Positions 62,388 through 64,000 of a stretch of DNA of 64,000 nt are shown piece by piece. A model generated the notes under the pieces. The model was not told the origin of the DNA. It saw nothing but the letters and a program-made list of their open reading frames with translations, and did not search any database. Position numbers and translations under genes: made by a program. Position 1 is the first letter of the stretch, and each line of letters starts with the position of its first letter. The stretch is from RSA9 sp036381195 (GTDB lineage Bacteria; Gemmatimonadota; Gemmatimonadetes; Longimicrobiales; RSA9): positions 14,575 through 78,574 of the forward strand of contig DASVDH010000069.1 in assembly GCA_036381195.1 (NCBI GenBank), given 5' to 3'.

Positions 62388-63017
62388 ATGCGCATCCTGC
62401 TCGCGACCCGGAGCCCGGACAAGGCCCGTGAGATCCGGCACCTGCTCGGCGGGGCGCCCGACCTCACGCTCCTCACGCTGGATGACATCGGGTGCGAGCC
62501 GGATCCGGGAGAGGACTCGCTCGAGGTCTACGAGACGTTCCAGGAGAACGCGGCGGCCAAAGCGCTGCACTTCGCGCAGATCACGGCCCTGCCGGCGCTC
62601 GCGGACGACTCGGGGCTGCGGGTGGACGCGCTCGGCGGCGCGCCGGGGGTACGGACGAAGCGTTTCTCGGGGCGTCAGGACCTGCGCGGCCGGGCGCTGG
62701 ACGAGGCGAACAACGAGACGCTGCTCGAGCGGCTCCGCGGCGTTCCGGCGGGCGCGCGGGGTGCGCGGTACGTCTGCGCGGCGGCGCTGGTGTCTCCCGA
62801 CGGGCGGCTCGTCGTGTGCGTGGGGTCCCATCGTGGCGAGATCGGCACGGCGCCGCGCGGGACCGGTGGGTTCGGCTACGATCCGCTGTTCCTGATCCCG
62901 GAGCTGGGGAAGACGTTCGCGGAGATCCCGGCCGCCGAGAAGAACCGGATCAGCCATCGTGCGCGTGCGTTCCGCGGGCTCGCCGCGCTGCGTTCTGCGT
63001 GGCCGGGGGAGGGTTGA
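62388..63017 (+). CDS. rdgB: XTP/dITP diphosphatase
   Basis: A 209-residue Ham1/RdgB-type pyrophosphatase. LLATRSPDKAREIRHLL at the N-terminus, FQENAAAKALHFA, LADDSGLRVDALGGAPGV and GTGGFGYDPLFLIPELGKTFAEI are conserved, as is KNRISHRARAF. It removes deaminated purine nucleotides from the pool. A tRNA promoter overlaps its stop codon. Confidence 0.95.
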   Translation: MRILLATRSPDKAREIRHLLGGAPDLTLLTLDDIGCEPDPGEDSLEVYETFQENAAAKALHFAQITALPALADDSGLRVDALGGAPGVRTKRFSGRQDLRGRALDEANNETLLERLRGVPAGARGARYVCAAALVSPDGRLVVCVGSHRGEIGTAPRGTGGFGYDPLFLIPELGKTFAEIPAAEKNRISHRARAFRGLAALRSAWPGEG

Positions 63018-63042
63018 CCGGACGGCCGATCTCCGCTAGACT
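63014..63042 (+). promoter_or_regulatory. Promoter of the tRNA gene cluster
   Basis: TTGACC (63014-63019), 17 bases, TAGACT (63037-63042), ending 13 bases before tRNA-Pro. It overlaps the end of rdgB. Confidence 0.75.
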
Positions 63043-63055
63043 AATGTGCTCCCGG

Positions 63056-63130
63056 CGGGGCGTGGCGCAGCCCGGTTAGCGCGCCTGCTTTGGGAGCAGG
63101 AGGTCGTCAGTTCGAATCTGACCGCCCCGA
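63056..63130 (+). tRNA. tRNA-Pro (TGG)
   Basis: Acceptor CGGGGCG pairs with CGCCCCG; anticodon arm CCTGC-TTTGGGA-GCAGG carries TGG; T arm contains AGTTCGAATCT. CCA is not encoded. Confidence 0.95.
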
Positions 63131-63159
63131 CTCGAGCGAGTGTGTCCGCGGAGCTCTTT

Positions 63160-63233
63160 GCGCCCGTAGCTCAGCTGGATAGAGCAGCGGCCTTCTAAGC
63201 CGCGGGTCATAGGTTCGAATCCTATCGGGCGCG
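63160..63233 (+). tRNA. tRNA-Arg (TCT)
   Basis: Acceptor GCGCCCG pairs with CGGGCGC; anticodon arm GCGGC-CTTCTAA-GCCGC carries TCT; T arm contains GGTTCGAATCC. CCA is not encoded. Confidence 0.95.
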
Positions 63234-63265
63234 CTGCCCCGGTGCCGGGCCGCGGGGCTGCTTGC

Positions 63266-63340
63266 GGTGGGCGTAGCTCAGTCGGTTAGAGCGCCAGGTT
63301 GTGGCCCTGGAGGTCGCCGGTTCGAATCCGGTCGCTCACC
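63266..63340 (+). tRNA. tRNA-His (GTG)
   Basis: Acceptor GTGGGCG pairs with CGCTCAC; an extra G at -1 faces C73, the histidine identity feature. Anticodon arm CCAGG-TTGTGGC-CCTGG carries GTG. Confidence 0.95.
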
Positions 63341-63468
63341 CCTTCAGACGCATGGCGTGACGCCGGGGGGCATCCCGGGCGGCCACGAGCGGGGCGCGGG
63401 CTCCGTCCGTGTGGGGTGTGGTTTGCTGCGCACCCGCGGGCGCCTGGCGCCGGAGACGGGAACGAGAA

Positions 63469-63541
<73 letters not shown>

Positions 63542-63564
63542 CTGAGGAGGACAGGCAGATGGAG

Positions 63565-63593
63565 TTGACACGGGCGGGTGTCCGTGTTAACTT
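63565..63593 (+). promoter_or_regulatory. rRNA operon promoter
   Basis: TTGACA (63565-63570), 17 bases, TAACTT (63588-63593). It is the closest match to consensus in the window and stands about 180 bases before the 16S gene. Confidence 0.8.
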
Positions 63594-63602
63594 AATCTGT
63601 CT

Positions 63603-63628
63603 AGCCTCCGGCCCGATAGGCGGAGGCT
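63603..63628 (+). other. Hairpin in the rRNA leader
   Basis: AGCCTCCG (63603-63610) and CGGAGGCT (63621-63628) form a perfect 8-bp stem with a 10-base loop near the predicted transcription start. It is probably a leader structure; no clear boxA was found. Confidence 0.5.
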
Positions 63629-63770
63629 TTGAGCTGTTTGAAAACCGGGGTTCGATGGTTCGGATGGCCCACGTCCCGGGGGCGCTACTTCCCCCGGACT
63701 TTGAGTGGGAACCAAAGTAGATTCCGGACGGCGTCTGTGGAGACGAGTTCGGAGGAGCTGGTTCAGACTT

Positions 63771-64000
<230 letters not shown>

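Noticed and set aside
63342..63468. Possible fifth tRNA between tRNA-His and tRNA-Lys
   Set aside because: No acceptor or T-arm pattern (GGTTCGANTCC) is present in the spacer.

Overview
The window is very GC-rich bacterial chromosomal DNA, densely packed with genes, most of them on the plus strand and many joined by ATGA, GTGA or TTGA overlaps. A diderm cell with lipopolysaccharide is implied by an Mla lipid-transport operon, LpxH, LptE, both halves of the heptose activation pathway and several outer-membrane barrel proteins. HPr kinase, a complete mannose-class PTS, selenocysteine machinery, secreted beta-propeller proteins and the first 230 bases of a 16S rRNA gene fit a member of Gemmatimonadota best. 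That assignment is an inference from gene content; a 16S search would settle it.

Layout. 1-492 is the end of ribosomal protein S1, with its terminator. 640-12570 holds a lipoprotein, then propionyl-CoA metabolism genes (carboxylase beta subunit, biotin carboxylase, biotin carrier, methylmalonyl-CoA mutase catalytic subunit) interleaved with an EndoQ-UvrD fusion and an RlmD-like rRNA methyltransferase. 12618-17735 holds FmdB, argS, a PfkB kinase, purM and an outer-membrane protein. 17743-23825 is the riboflavin cluster ribD-ribE-ribBA-ribH-nusB, interrupted by an antisense Ser/Thr kinase gene. 23822-30744 runs without a real gap through a glycosyltransferase, hibernation factor, hprK, PTS EIIA/B/C/D, HPr and Enzyme I. 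30790-37241 holds metK, ahcY, a bifunctional nuclease, recO and selB. 37413-40737 holds a small secreted protein, ptsN with a zinc-ribbon gene, dus and larB. 40793-41151 is tmRNA. 41227-43923 is mlaE-mlaF-mlaD (minus strand). 44039-49824 holds hldE1, ridA, tRNA-Sec, recX, a lipid kinase, a DUF5683-like protein, murI and lpxH.

49966-53959 is the most unusual region: a five-gene bacterial microcompartment operon. It encodes two hexameric shell proteins, an acylating aldehyde dehydrogenase, a PduL-like phosphotransacylase and a hotdog thioesterase. No pentameric vertex protein or signature aldehyde-producing enzyme is visible. The PduL-like protein appears to have lost the three ligands of one of its two metal sites, and the second shell protein carries a Rho-N/SAP-like C-terminal domain. 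54597-63017 holds a gluzincin/propeller/barrel protein, a lipoprotein, lptE, a cation:proton antiporter, hemC, hldE2, rph and rdgB. The window closes with tRNA-Pro, Arg, His and Lys and the start of an rRNA operon.

How the parts work together: the acylating aldehyde dehydrogenase makes acyl-CoA, and the propionyl-CoA carboxylase and mutase genes in the same window could use propionyl-CoA. That link is inference only. Promoters of the form TTGACN-17/18-TANNNT recur before transcription units, and at two genes they sit so close to the ATG that the mRNA should be leaderless or nearly so.
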